DNA of 64,000 nucleotides from Lacibacter luteus (GCF_004118265.1 NZ_SDHW01000003.1:186001-250000), one strand, 5' to 3'. Shown: positions 1 through 8,988, numbered from the stretch's first letter. The notes: a model not told the origin generated them from the sequence alone. Numbers and translations: made by a program.

Positions 1-170
1 GCCAAAATTACTTTATTTGGGTCAAAATCATTTGATTAGAAAAGCTGACAACTAACAGCCAACTTTATGCGTCTGAATAGTTGGTTTGTGGCATGTTTTT
101 CGTACTCATTGCATGCAGACGTGACCGTAAATCCGGGTCGCATGCAGAAAACTTAATTAAACAGGAACGT

Positions 171-557
171 ATGAAAATGAAACATTTTTTACACTCGATG
201 TTTTTGATGTTGTTGGTAACGGCCTTGGTTGCTTTTACCCAAAAAGACGATATTGTTGCTGCGCTTAAAACAGGAAGCGTAGAAAAAATGTCGAAGCACT
301 TTGATAACATGGTTGATGTTACATTGCCCGGCAAAAGCAACTCTTTCAGTAAAGGACAGGCAGAGTTAGTGATTAAAGATTTCTTCACGTTAAATAAAGT
401 AAAGGGATTTGAGTTACAGCATTCCGGAAGTAACTCTTCTTCTAACTTTATCATCGGTACATTAGTAACCAGCGGCGGCACTTACCGAACAACGGTTTAT
501 ATGCGTACCAAAGGCGATAAAAATCTCATTCAGGGAGTAGAATTCGAACAAAAATAA
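171..557 (+). CDS. DUF4783 family exported protein
   Basis: Small exported protein of unknown function. I place the start at the ATG at 171, because it puts a hydrophobic signal peptide (about residues 5-22) at the very N terminus; the frame stays open further upstream but that stretch looks non-coding. The mature part begins near TQKDDIVAALKTG and matches my recollection of the Bacteroidota family DUF4783, a compact fold of about 110 residues resembling NTF2-like proteins. A hairpin terminator follows 20 bases after the stop, so the gene ends its transcript before nadC. Family assignment is from remembered pattern; no catalytic residues are evident. Confidence 0.75.
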   Translation: MKMKHFLHSMFLMLLVTALVAFTQKDDIVAALKTGSVEKMSKHFDNMVDVTLPGKSNSFSKGQAELVIKDFFTLNKVKGFELQHSGSNSSSNFIIGTLVTSGGTYRTTVYMRTKGDKNLIQGVEFEQK

Positions 558-578
558 AAGAGAACATAAATATGAGGA

Positions 579-608
579 GGCCCACTGTTTCAGAACAGCG
601 GGCCTTTT
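579..608 (+). terminator. intrinsic terminator after the DUF4783 gene
   Basis: Arms GGCCCaCTGTT and AACAGcGGGCC around a TCAG loop, with one A/C mismatch, followed by TTTT. It separates the first gene from nadC. Confidence 0.8.
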
Positions 609-632
609 ACATTTTAGTGCTCACTATTCCTT

Positions 633-640
633 TAGTTTTG
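633..640 (+). promoter_or_regulatory. candidate -7 box of nadC
   Basis: TAGTTTTG fits the Bacteroidota -7 consensus TAnnTTTG. The ATG of nadC begins only 4 bases after it, so the mRNA would start at or beside the start codon (leaderless or nearly so). No convincing -33 TTG was found. Confidence 0.45.
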
Positions 641-644
641 TAAC

Positions 645-1505
645 ATGGTAGCCAATTACAACGAACTGTTACAGGAACTTATTTCTTCGGCATTAAAAGA
701 AGATATTGGCGAAGGCGATCATTCAACACTCAGTTGTATATCGGCCGATGCAAAGGGGAAAGCTGTTTTAAAAATTAAGGAAGCAGGAGTGTTGGCAGGT
801 ATGAAGTTGGCAGAAGCCGTTTTTCGTCATCGCCAGCCCGATATTGTTTTTCATGCGCATAAACATGATGGTGATGCGATGCAGCCCGGCGAAATTGCTT
901 TTGATGTAGAAGCATCTGTACATACCATTTTACAATGCGAACGGTTGGTGTTGAATTGTATGCAACGCATGAGCGGTATTGCTACCCTTACACGTACCTA
1001 TGCAGAAAAGCTGAAAGGCTATAAAACACGTATTCTCGATACACGGAAAACAACACCCAATTTTCGTTTGCTGGAAAAAGATGCTGTGGCTATTGGTGGA
1101 GGGTACAATCATCGTTTTGCTTTGTACGATATGATTATGCTGAAGGATAATCATATCGATTACTGCGGTGGTATTGAAGCCGCTGTTGAAAAAGCATACA
1201 ACTATGTACAAACAGTAAAACCCGGTTTAAAAATTGAAGTTGAAACCCGCAACATCGACGATGTAAAGCGTGTGCTTGCAACAGGCAAAGCTAACCGCAT
1301 AATGCTCGATAACTTTACTCCCGAGTTGATAAAAGAAGCGGTAGCGTTAATAGGCGAACAGGCCGAAACAGAAGCAAGCGGAGGAATTAATCTCAACAAT
1401 ATTGAAACCTATGCGGCAACAGGTGTAGATTTTATTAGTGTAGGCGCATTAATACACCAGGCACGCAGTTTGGATTTAAGTTTAAAAGCAGTTATAAACA
1501 ATTAA
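645..1505 (+). CDS. nadC: nicotinate-nucleotide diphosphorylase (carboxylating)
   Basis: Quinolinate phosphoribosyltransferase: converts quinolinate and PRPP to nicotinate mononucleotide, CO2 and pyrophosphate in de novo NAD synthesis. At 286 residues it has the usual family length. Visible signatures are the N-terminal LKEDIGEGDHST, the substrate-binding segment DTRKTTPNFR followed by EKDAVAIGGGYNHR, then MLKDNHID, and the phosphate-binding ASGGINLNN and SVGALIHQA near the C terminus. nadB lies 53 kb away and nadE about 4 kb away in this window, so the pathway is not one operon here. A SUI1-like gene starts 3 bases after the stop and is probably cotranscribed. Confidence 0.97.
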   Translation: MVANYNELLQELISSALKEDIGEGDHSTLSCISADAKGKAVLKIKEAGVLAGMKLAEAVFRHRQPDIVFHAHKHDGDAMQPGEIAFDVEASVHTILQCERLVLNCMQRMSGIATLTRTYAEKLKGYKTRILDTRKTTPNFRLLEKDAVAIGGGYNHRFALYDMIMLKDNHIDYCGGIEAAVEKAYNYVQTVKPGLKIEVETRNIDDVKRVLATGKANRIMLDNFTPELIKEAVALIGEQAETEASGGINLNNIETYAATGVDFISVGALIHQARSLDLSLKAVINN

Positions 1506-1508
1506 ACG

Positions 1509-1853
1509 ATGAGTAAGAAAAATAAACCGGATAACAGGGGCTTTGTGTTTAGCACCGATCCGAACTTTCGTTTTGAAGAAGAGCGTGAAGAACAGGAAAC
1601 CTTACCGCCGGCACAGCAAAATTTACGGGTGAAACTGGAAACCAAACATCGTGCTGGTAAAACGGTTACATTGGTAGATGGTTTTGCAGGTACAGATGAA
1701 GATGCAGAGAAGCTGGGCAAACAGCTAAAGAATTTGTGTGGCACAGGAGGTTCGGTAAAAGACGGCGAAATAATTGTGCAGGGCGATCATAGGGAAAAAG
1801 TGCTGCAGTTTCTTTTGAAGAACGGTTACAGTAAAACGAAAAAAGCAGGGTAA
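1509..1853 (+). CDS. SUI1/YciH-like translation initiation factor
   Basis: Small eIF1-like protein (114 residues) of the bacterial YciH/SUI1 family, thought to influence initiation-codon fidelity; its bacterial role is poorly defined. The SUI1 fold occupies roughly residues 40-110, with VKLETKHRAGKTVTLVDGF, a GTGGSVKDGEI turn and VQGDHREKVLQFL. The N-terminal 35 residues are charged and probably flexible. The gene follows nadC after a 3-base gap, suggesting cotranscription without an obvious functional link. Confidence 0.9.
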   Translation: MSKKNKPDNRGFVFSTDPNFRFEEEREEQETLPPAQQNLRVKLETKHRAGKTVTLVDGFAGTDEDAEKLGKQLKNLCGTGGSVKDGEIIVQGDHREKVLQFLLKNGYSKTKKAG

Positions 1854-1915
1854 GTCTTTTTTTGTTTTAATTACCTTTACAATCATTCAAAGCTATAAAA
1901 ACCAACTGACCCGTG

Positions 1916-2164
1916 ATGTCTATTATTCTTCTTGGAGCATATACTGCAAGACTTGAACTGTTTAAATTCTTTTTCTTTTTCTCCTTTGGTATGCTAATCT
2001 GGAGTTGCTATTTGTTTTACGAAAGTTCGGGTTCGAACAGTCGCAAAAAGAAGAAAAAAAGAGCAGTCATCTTAATGGTTCTTTCTTCAGTAATTGTTGC
2101 AGGAATGTCGGTTATATGGTTCCTGAGTAAAACCAATATTGGAGAATACTGGTTCAGGAAATAG
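1916..2164 (+). CDS. small two-helix membrane protein, unknown
   Basis: Predicted protein of 82 residues that I do not recognise. It has two hydrophobic helices (about residues 15-34 and 50-68) separated by a very basic loop containing a KKKKKR run, which should face the cytoplasm. Start chosen at the ATG at 1916; a GTG lies one codon earlier. It converges on the Fe-S protein gene and overlaps its 3' end by 11 bases. Possibly real because it fills the gap, but short and without known homologues to me. Confidence 0.5.
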   Translation: MSIILLGAYTARLELFKFFFFFSFGMLIWSCYLFYESSGSNSRKKKKKRAVILMVLSSVIVAGMSVIWFLSKTNIGEYWFRK

Positions 2165-2399
2165 AGTTGTGTGAAGCACCTTCTTCATTCATAAAATAGC
2201 TGAGCGCACCACTCGGGCATTTTTTTACCTGTTCAATAATAGCATTGGTTGCTGCGGCATTTGCGTTGATCCAGGGCCGTTTGCCGGGGTTAAACACAGT
2301 GTTCAAACCTTTCCAGCAAAGTTTGGAATGTTTACAAAGTTCAGGTTGCCATACTATGGTTACTTCGCCGTTTGAATAATGATGTATTTTTTGTGACAT
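2154..2399 (-). CDS. YjdI-like (4Fe-4S) mono-cluster protein
   Basis: Protein of 81 residues resembling the divergent mono-cluster ferredoxin family (Fer4_19, YjdI type). Cysteines sit in ELCKHSKLC near residues 22-28 and in KKCPSGAL near residue 60, the spacing typical of that family. Between them lie the usual KRPWINANAA segment and a helix. The function is unknown; the family is often found with acetyltransferases. ATG at 2399. It overlaps the convergent small membrane gene by 11 bases. Confidence 0.85.
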   Translation of the reverse strand: MSQKIHHYSNGEVTIVWQPELCKHSKLCWKGLNTVFNPGKRPWINANAAATNAIIEQVKKCPSGALSYFMNEEGASHNSIS

Positions 2400-2478
2400 A
2401 AGCAGTGAGTTTTAACCGTTCTTCAACCAAGTGAACGTATTTTATAAAATTCGATTATTTTTATATCAAATAAATAAA

Positions 2479-2865
2479 GTGGTATTTCAAATTTCAGAAG
2501 GAGTAAAGGTAAGTGTAGAAACCTACTACCAGCCGGATTACAGTAACCCGGTTGCTTCTGAATTTATGTTTGCCTACCGTATTACCATCGAAAACAACAA
2601 CACATTTGCGGTTAAACTTTTACAACGGCACTGGAATATTTTCGACAGCAATGGATCGTATAAAGAAATTGATGGTGATGGGGTAGTGGGTGTACAACCC
2701 GTTATTCTTCCGGGCGATCAGTACCAATATGTAAGCGGCTGTAACCTTAAAACCGAAATGGGAAAAATGCAGGGCAGCTATACCATGGAAAATATACACA
2801 CAAAAAAGGAATTTGATGTACGGATTCCGATGTTTGAAATGATTGCACCATTTAAAGTCAATTAA
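2479..2865 (+). CDS. apaG: ApaG domain protein (DUF525)
   Basis: ApaG family protein, a fibronectin-III-like fold linked genetically to Co2+/Mg2+ resistance in enterobacteria; its biochemical role is uncertain. Recognisable segments are VSVETYYQPDYSNP, FAYRITIENNN, LLQRHWNIFDSNG, GEGVVG-like DGDGVVGVQPVI, and MGKMQGSYTMEN. I prefer the GTG start at 2479, which gives 128 residues, the usual family length, with the N terminus VFQISEGVKVSVETYYQ. An upstream GTG at 2431 would add 16 residues that look unlike the family. Confidence 0.9.
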   Translation: MVFQISEGVKVSVETYYQPDYSNPVASEFMFAYRITIENNNTFAVKLLQRHWNIFDSNGSYKEIDGDGVVGVQPVILPGDQYQYVSGCNLKTEMGKMQGSYTMENIHTKKEFDVRIPMFEMIAPFKVN

Positions 2866-2978
2866 ACTTCTGTAAAGCTTTGTTACGATAGCCCTTAAAA
2901 AGGAGATAGCTGGGTAATTAAGGTTATCTTCACGCACTGTCATTGTCGTTTCGATATAAAAAGGCAGTAATTTAACAA

Positions 2979-4061
2979 GTGGCAAGAGTTTCTTTCAATA
3001 ATTCCAATGCAGTTTTCTTTACAGATCTGAAGCAATCGGTAGAACAATATTTTACGAATGAATGCATCAGGAAAACAGGCAATTTTAAATTGTATCTGAA
3101 GACAATTGTACTCATACCAACAGCGATTGCCATTTACATTCTACTGTTATCTGTTTCAATGCCGGCATGGGTAGCAATTGTATTATGTGCAATGTTTGGT
3201 TTTGTATCTGCAAGTATTGGTTTTAATGTTATGCACGATGCATGTCATGGAAGTTACAGCCGTAAAAAATGGGTAAACACACTTTTAGGCTATTCACTCA
3301 ATGCATTGGGTGGCAATGCATTTATCTGGAAGTTTAAACATAACATCATACATCATACGTATACCAATGTAGACGGGGTAGATGATGATATTGCACGAAG
3401 CCCTTTGCTTCGTCAATGCAGTACGCAGTTATGGAAACCTGCACATAAGTATCAGCATGTTTATGTGGTATTCCTGTACGCTATTTCATCGTTGGCATGG
3501 GTAGCCTATCTTGATTTTGATAAATACTTTAAACAGAAGGTGAACAATACGATGATGCAGAAAATGAAAATTTCTGATCATGTTATTTTCTGGGCGAGTA
3601 AAGTACTCTATGTTTTTTTCTATGCGGTTCTTCCCATTATGGTTCTTGGATTTGCTAAATGGTTGGTGGGCTTTTTCGTAATGCAGTTGGTACTTGGTTT
3701 TGTTCTGGCAATTGTATTTCAGCTGGCACATGTAGTGGAAGACACTGAATTTAAATATGCCGGCGTTAATGAGCAGGTTCTCATCGAAAACGAATGGGCT
3801 GTGCATCAAATTAAAACCACATCAAACTTTGCCGCACGCAATAAAATTCTTTCCTGGTTTGCAGGCGGTTTAAATTACCAGGTGGAGCATCATTTGTTTC
3901 CACGCATCAGCCATATTCATTATCCGGCTATCAGCAAAATTATTCGGCAGAAATGCAAAGAATATCAACTGCAGTATAATTCTATCAGAACCATGCGAGG
4001 TGCTATTGCTTCACATTTCCGAATGATGAAACAGATGGGGCGTAATCCACAAACTGCTTAA
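2979..4061 (+). CDS. membrane fatty acid desaturase (acyl-lipid/acyl-CoA type)
   Basis: Di-iron integral membrane desaturase that inserts a double bond into long-chain acyl groups. All three histidine boxes are present: HDACH at residues 86-90, HNIIHH at 121-126 and QVEHH at 301-305. The third box starts with Q, as in front-end (delta-5/6) desaturases, so linoleoyl-CoA desaturase-like activity is plausible, but no cytochrome b5 domain is fused. Hydrophobic helices lie near residues 40-85, 160-180 and 205-250. The start is a GTG at 2979. Its stop overlaps the stop of convergent gldB by 3 bases. Confidence 0.93.
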   Translation: MARVSFNNSNAVFFTDLKQSVEQYFTNECIRKTGNFKLYLKTIVLIPTAIAIYILLLSVSMPAWVAIVLCAMFGFVSASIGFNVMHDACHGSYSRKKWVNTLLGYSLNALGGNAFIWKFKHNIIHHTYTNVDGVDDDIARSPLLRQCSTQLWKPAHKYQHVYVVFLYAISSLAWVAYLDFDKYFKQKVNNTMMQKMKISDHVIFWASKVLYVFFYAVLPIMVLGFAKWLVGFFVMQLVLGFVLAIVFQLAHVVEDTEFKYAGVNEQVLIENEWAVHQIKTTSNFAARNKILSWFAGGLNYQVEHHLFPRISHIHYPAISKIIRQKCKEYQLQYNSIRTMRGAIASHFRMMKQMGRNPQTA

Positions 4062-5101
4062 TGGGGTTTATACCCCGATTCATTAAAGATTGTTTTGTTG
4101 GGGGTACGCATCAGTTGAGCTACTGTAACAGAAGGCTTTTTCTCCATATATGCTTTTACAATTTCCCAGCCAAGATAAGCACCGATGTTACCGGGGCTTT
4201 GTTCGGGCATACCCTGCGTGGTTGGCCCATCGGTGGTAAAGTTTTGCGTTAATGCAGGGTCAATTTCAAACAACAGGTTTTGTTGAATAAAGAAGTTGTA
4301 CATGCTGCGTTCATTTTCTTTACACCATTCGAGTTGTTTGCCTGTATAACCTATAAGTAAAGTATCGTTAGTGGTTGGTAAAAACTGTTGCAACAAATAC
4401 AAACGCTTTCCCTTTTCAATAAAACGTTCAATTAATGGATAGCGGCTGCTGCTGTCGGGATACAAATCGTCGATCACCAGTTTAAATACATCGCCTGCAA
4501 TATATTCTTTGCTGAAACGGGCGCTTCTGTATTGCGGTGCTACACTGCTGATATAACCCGGATCATTATAAATGCTGAAATCTTTTCCGAGGTAAAACTG
4601 TAAGCCAATGGCGAGAAAATCTTCGCCCATATAATTGGGACTTGGTTCGTTGTTACTCATTGGGGCCAGTGCATCCATTGGGCCAACAGTGGTAATGATC
4701 GTTGGTACTTTATAATCGGGGAAATAATATTTTACATAACGGAAACCATTCTCCAGTTCTTTGGTTGTGCTGCTGAAATCTTTATACAATTTCTGCGATT
4801 CCTTATACACCACCTGGTTGAGATTGAGAAAACGTTTGCTTCCTTCAAACGCCAGCTCGTTGGTATCATTCACCGGTCCAAGCCCCAGTACATGATTCAC
4901 AAACAGGGGAAGAAAAACAGGATACTTTTCTTCCAGTTTAAATACTCCGGTTTTGGCATTGTTGCTGTCAATGGCAAAGAAATCCTGCTCAAAGCGTTCT
5001 GTTTTTAAGCTGAGCTTGATATGCGAAACATCGGGTGCATTGTTGCCGCTGTTGCAGGCAGCAATGCTGATAAGCAGTAGGATGGGTATTAATTTTTTCA
5101 T
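4058..5101 (-). CDS. gldB: gliding motility lipoprotein GldB
   Basis: Lipoprotein of 347 residues similar to GldB, one of the Gld proteins required for gliding and type IX secretion in Flavobacterium. The signal peptide ends in a lipobox around SIAAC (residues 12-16 region), after which comes the GldB-type sequence FEQDFFAIDSNN, NHVLGLGP and a peptidase-like (DUF2268-related) core with DLYPDSSSRYPL and GNIGAYLGWEIVKAYM. Start set at 5101 because the lipoprotein signal begins there; an in-frame ATG at 5155 would bury it. Stands alone, convergent with the desaturase and divergent from nadE. Confidence 0.87.
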   Translation of the reverse strand: MKKLIPILLLISIAACNSGNNAPDVSHIKLSLKTERFEQDFFAIDSNNAKTGVFKLEEKYPVFLPLFVNHVLGLGPVNDTNELAFEGSKRFLNLNQVVYKESQKLYKDFSSTTKELENGFRYVKYYFPDYKVPTIITTVGPMDALAPMSNNEPSPNYMGEDFLAIGLQFYLGKDFSIYNDPGYISSVAPQYRSARFSKEYIAGDVFKLVIDDLYPDSSSRYPLIERFIEKGKRLYLLQQFLPTTNDTLLIGYTGKQLEWCKENERSMYNFFIQQNLLFEIDPALTQNFTTDGPTTQGMPEQSPGNIGAYLGWEIVKAYMEKKPSVTVAQLMRTPNKTIFNESGYKPH

Positions 5102-5292
5102 GTGTTCATTTTTACTGTTCTTTTTGCCACATAGTAGAACCATAAAAACCAGCATCGCTGTTGGTAAAATTAGCTTGCTGATTTTTATGGTTATTTCATG
5201 TTGTTCACTAACGGCATATTGTTGGGTTTGTTGTAAGCCGCCCTGTTAAAAGAAGCAGCTTAAAAGAAACGCAAATTCCTGAAATTTGTGGA

Positions 5293-6975
5293 ATGAAGAT
5301 TTTCTTAGCGCAACAAAATTATCATATCGGCAATTTCGAAAGTAATACACAAAAAATAATTACCGCTATTGAAGAAGCCAAACGACAGGGCGGAGATCTC
5401 ATCCTCTTCAGCGAACTGAGTGTTTGCGGCTATGCGCCCCGTGATTTTCTGGAGTTCAATGATTTTATTGAGAAATCGTACAAAGCCATTGATGAAATAA
5501 AACAACATGCCGATGGTATTGCTGTGCTTGTTGGCGCTCCAGATCGTAACAAGCAGCGTGAAGGAAAGGATCTGCATAATGCTGCTTTCTTTTTACACGA
5601 GCAGCAAATAAAAGCAGTGGTGCACAAAACCTGTTTGCCCAACTACGATGTGTTTGATGAGTACCGCTATTTTGAACCGGCTTACGATTGGAACATTGTT
5701 GAGTTTAAAGGAAAGAAATTAGCCATCACCATTTGTGAAGATATCTGGAACCTCGGCGATAATCCACTCTATCGCATTTGCCCGATGGATGAACTGATGA
5801 AGTTTTCTCCTGATCTGATGTTGAATCTTTCTGCATCGCCATTTGATTATACGCATGTGGAAGACCGCAAGGCAATTGTTAAACTGAATGTACAGAAATA
5901 CAAACTGCCGATGCTGTATTGCAACAGTGTGGGCAGTCAAACAGAAATTGTTTTTGATGGCGGTTCGCTGGTGTTTGATAAACATGCAAACATGATTGAA
6001 CATTTGCCATTGTTTGAAGAAGCATTGGTAAGTGTGGAGTTGAATGATGACGGAACATTTGTACAGCCCATACAAACAAAAGCCGAAGCTGTACCCAACG
6101 AAGAATTAAATCCCTTGCATTTAGATGAAACACTCAGCGTAAAAGAAATTCATGATGCCATTATTCTGGGTATTCGTGATTATTTTAAAAAGATGGGTTT
6201 CAGCAAAGCAATACTCGGCAGCAGTGGCGGTATCGACAGTGCAGTAACATTGGCATTGGCCTGTACAGCATTGGGTAAAGAAAATGTGCGTGCTATTTTA
6301 ATGCCTTCACATTATTCAACCGAACATAGTGTGAGCGATGCTGAACAGTTGAGTAAGAAGCTTGGCAATCCCTATGATATTGTACCCATCAAAAATATTT
6401 ACGATAGTTTCTTAACCGAACTGAAACCGATCTTCAACGATCTGCCTTTTTCGTTGGCCGAAGAAAATATTCAAAGCCGCAGCAGGGGAAACTTGTTGAT
6501 GGCTATTGCCAATAAGTTTGGGTACATCTTACTCAATACATCCAACAAAAGTGAACTGGCAACGGGCTACGGTACGTTGTATGGTGATATGGCTGGTGGA
6601 CTTGGTGTGCTGGGTGATTGTTACAAACTGCAGGTATACGAACTGGCGAAATACATTAACCGCAACGAAGAAATTATTCCGGATAACATCATCACCAAAC
6701 CGCCAAGTGCAGAATTAAGACCGGGACAAAAAGACTCCGATTCATTACCCGATTACTCCATACTTGATAAAGTGTTGTATCAATACATCGAACGCCGTCA
6801 AGGACCCAAAGAAATTAAAGCACTGGGTTACGATGCTGCATTGGTTGATCGTGTATTGAAAATGGTAAACGTAAATGAATACAAGCGTAACCAGTTTTGT
6901 CCCATCATTCGTGTAAGCCCCAAAGCGTTTGGAGTGGGAAGAAGATTGCCGATTGTGGCGAAGTATTTAAGTTGA
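5293..6975 (+). CDS. nadE: glutamine-dependent NAD+ synthetase
   Basis: Catalyses the last step of NAD synthesis, amidating NaAD with ammonia from glutamine. Residues 1-260 are a nitrilase-type glutaminase domain, with Glu in FSELSVCGY, Lys in HKTCLPNYDVFDE and the nucleophile Cys in TICEDIWN. Residues about 285-560 are the synthetase domain with the ATP-binding loop SSGGIDSAVT and the segment SNKSELATGYGTLYGDMAGG. At 560 residues it matches the two-domain bacterial type. It starts 191 bases upstream-divergent from gldB. Confidence 0.97.
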   Translation: MKIFLAQQNYHIGNFESNTQKIITAIEEAKRQGGDLILFSELSVCGYAPRDFLEFNDFIEKSYKAIDEIKQHADGIAVLVGAPDRNKQREGKDLHNAAFFLHEQQIKAVVHKTCLPNYDVFDEYRYFEPAYDWNIVEFKGKKLAITICEDIWNLGDNPLYRICPMDELMKFSPDLMLNLSASPFDYTHVEDRKAIVKLNVQKYKLPMLYCNSVGSQTEIVFDGGSLVFDKHANMIEHLPLFEEALVSVELNDDGTFVQPIQTKAEAVPNEELNPLHLDETLSVKEIHDAIILGIRDYFKKMGFSKAILGSSGGIDSAVTLALACTALGKENVRAILMPSHYSTEHSVSDAEQLSKKLGNPYDIVPIKNIYDSFLTELKPIFNDLPFSLAEENIQSRSRGNLLMAIANKFGYILLNTSNKSELATGYGTLYGDMAGGLGVLGDCYKLQVYELAKYINRNEEIIPDNIITKPPSAELRPGQKDSDSLPDYSILDKVLYQYIERRQGPKEIKALGYDAALVDRVLKMVNVNEYKRNQFCPIIRVSPKAFGVGRRLPIVAKYLS

Positions 6976-7051
6976 CTGTAATTAGGTCGTCACGTCTGAC
7001 GCCTCGTCTGAAGGATGTAACAAATGCACCACAAACAAAAATATTATCATC

Positions 7052-7486
7052 ATGCCAAAAGAAGGTTTTGCTATTACTACTGAAACTGATTTTTTTAATG
7101 TAGAATACATTCATGCATTTCTCTCTGCATCGTATTGGGCAGAAAACATTCCCATTGAAACAGTACAGAAGTCGATCGATCATTCATTGTGCTTTGGTGT
7201 GTTTCATTTGGGGCGGCAAATCGGTTTTGCAAGAGTGATCACTGATAAAGCCACCTTTGCTTATCTCGCCGATGTGTTTATTGATGAAGCTTATCGTGGA
7301 CAAGGGTTAAGCAAATGGCTGATGGAAGAGATCATGGCGCATCCTGACGTACAGGGCATTCGTCGCTTTATGCTTGCTACAAGAGATGCACATGGCTTAT
7401 ATACACAATTTGGTTTTGGACCAATAACATTTGTTGACCGCTGGATGCAGATTCACAAACCGGATATTTATAAGAAGGCAGAGTAA
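7052..7486 (+). CDS. GNAT family N-acetyltransferase
   Basis: Acetyltransferase of 144 residues with substrate unknown. The acetyl-CoA-binding motif A is seen as FIDEAYRGQGLSKWLMEEI (about residues 76-95), followed by the motif B segment DAHGLYTQFGFGP. The beta-strands FARVITDKATFAYLADVF precede motif A as expected. The ATG at 7052 is preceded by no clear ribosome binding site. The gene lies 76 bases after nadE and could be cotranscribed. Confidence 0.88.
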   Translation: MPKEGFAITTETDFFNVEYIHAFLSASYWAENIPIETVQKSIDHSLCFGVFHLGRQIGFARVITDKATFAYLADVFIDEAYRGQGLSKWLMEEIMAHPDVQGIRRFMLATRDAHGLYTQFGFGPITFVDRWMQIHKPDIYKKAE

Positions 7487-7552
7487 GTAAGAGTAAATGC
7501 TTTCTGTTTTAAACAACGCCCATCTCGACTCCGCTTGATGGGTTTAACCGTC

Positions 7553-7592
7553 CTTCGACCCGATTGCTATCGGGTTCGCTCAGGACTTAATG
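7553..7592. repeat. intergenic interrupted palindrome
   Basis: Arms GTCCT..ACCCGAT and ATCGGGT..AGGAC surround a TGCT loop, in the gap between the GNAT gene and serS. There is no T-tract, so it is not a classic terminator. It resembles dispersed intergenic palindromes that I associate with Bacteroidota genomes; only one copy is seen here. Confidence 0.55.
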
Positions 7593-7629
7593 GTTTCGTA
7601 GCTCGTACTTCTAACTTCGTACTTCCGCT

Positions 7630-7637
7630 TATCTTTG
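7630..7637 (+). promoter_or_regulatory. candidate -7 box of serS
   Basis: TATCTTTG matches TAnnTTTG, 17 bases before the serS ATG, implying a leader of about a dozen bases. No -33 TTG is visible. Confidence 0.5.
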
Positions 7638-7654
7638 CCGCAAATTTTTGAGTT

Positions 7655-8926
7655 ATGTTACAATTGGCATTTATTCGCCAGAACAGGGATTTGGTGAAAG
7701 AAAGGCTGGCCGTAAAACATTTTGCTGATGTAAGCCTTGTTGATCAGATCATTGATCTGGATGAACAACGCAGGAAAACACAGTTAGAGAATGATGAGCT
7801 GGCAGCGAAAGTAAATGCAGCATCGAAAGAAATAGGGATGCTGATGAGTAAAGGACAGAAGGAAGAAGCCGAAGCGAAAAAAGCAGAGGTGGCACAGTAT
7901 AAAGAATCGTCGAAAAACATCGCTGATCAATTAAGTGCATTGGAGCAGCAGGTAAATGATTTGTTGGTGCGTTTACCCAATCTTCCCTCAACATTAGTGC
8001 CTGTTGGAAAAACAGCAGAAGATAATGTGAATGTGAAAGAAAGCGGCGATGAACCGGTGTTACATGCCAAAGCAAAACCGCATTGGGATCTGATTGAACA
8101 ATACGATATTGTAAATTTTGAATTGGGTGTAAAGATCACGGGCAGAGGTTTTCCTGTGTACAAAGGAAAAGGAGCGAAGCTGCAACGTGCATTGATCCAG
8201 TATTTTTTAGATTACAATACAGCTGCAGGTTATATCGAATACCTTCCGCCGTTTATGGTAAATGAAGCATCTGCTTACGGTACCGGTCAGCTACCCGATA
8301 AAGAAGGACAGATGTATTACATGCAGGCCGATAACTTTTACATGATCCCCACTGCAGAAGTACCTGTTACCAATGTGTATCGTGATGAGATTGTAAAAGA
8401 AAATGAACTGCCGATAAAGATGACAGCCTACACACCTTGTTTCCGCAGAGAAGCAGGAAGCTTTGGTGCCGATGTGCGTGGGTTGAATCGTGTACACCAG
8501 TTCGATAAAGTTGAGATCATTCAGCTTACGCATCCTGATAAAAGCTATGCAACATTGGATGAAATGGTGGCGCATGTAGAAAAGCTGTTGCAGAACCTCG
8601 GTTTGAAGTATCGTATTCTGCGTTTATGCGGTGGCGATATGAGTTTCACTTCTGCTCTTACTTACGATTTTGAAGTGTGGAGTGCAGCGCAAAAGAAATG
8701 GCTGGAATGCAGCAGCGTAAGCAATTTCGAAAGCTTCCAGACCAATCGTATGAAGATCCGTTTCAAAGATGAAAAAGGTAAAACACAATTGGCTCATTCA
8801 TTAAACGGAAGTTCATTGGCGTTGCCACGAATTATGGCGGCGTTGCTGGAAAACAATCAAACCGAAAGTGGTATTGTAATACCTGAAGTATTGCGTACTT
8901 ACTTTGGTTCGGATATGATCAACTAA
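7655..8926 (+). CDS. serS: seryl-tRNA synthetase
   Basis: Class II aminoacyl-tRNA synthetase charging tRNA-Ser (423 residues, standard length). The N-terminal antiparallel coiled coil covers roughly residues 30-100 (DQIIDLDEQRRKTQLENDEL onward). The catalytic domain has motif 2 as CFRREAGSFGADVRGLNRVH and motif 3 as NGSSLALPRIMAALLENNQ. Single gene with its own -7 box and a strong terminator. Confidence 0.98.
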   Translation: MLQLAFIRQNRDLVKERLAVKHFADVSLVDQIIDLDEQRRKTQLENDELAAKVNAASKEIGMLMSKGQKEEAEAKKAEVAQYKESSKNIADQLSALEQQVNDLLVRLPNLPSTLVPVGKTAEDNVNVKESGDEPVLHAKAKPHWDLIEQYDIVNFELGVKITGRGFPVYKGKGAKLQRALIQYFLDYNTAAGYIEYLPPFMVNEASAYGTGQLPDKEGQMYYMQADNFYMIPTAEVPVTNVYRDEIVKENELPIKMTAYTPCFRREAGSFGADVRGLNRVHQFDKVEIIQLTHPDKSYATLDEMVAHVEKLLQNLGLKYRILRLCGGDMSFTSALTYDFEVWSAAQKKWLECSSVSNFESFQTNRMKIRFKDEKGKTQLAHSLNGSSLALPRIMAALLENNQTESGIVIPEVLRTYFGSDMIN

Positions 8927-8947
8927 GAAAAGTGCTATCAATAAAAA

Positions 8948-8976
8948 ATGCCCTGCTAACAGCAGGGCATTTTTTA
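8948..8976. terminator. bidirectional terminator, serS / M43 protease
   Basis: Arms ATGCCCTGCT and AGCAGGGCAT, perfect 10-bp stem with AAC loop, A-run on the left and T-run on the right. Serves serS (+) and the convergent protease gene (-). Confidence 0.93.
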
Positions 8977-8988
8977 TTTTAAAGAATC

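Noticed and set aside
2431-2478. Upstream GTG as apaG start
   Set aside because: Would add 16 hydrophobic residues not seen in the ApaG family; GTG at 2479 gives the family length.
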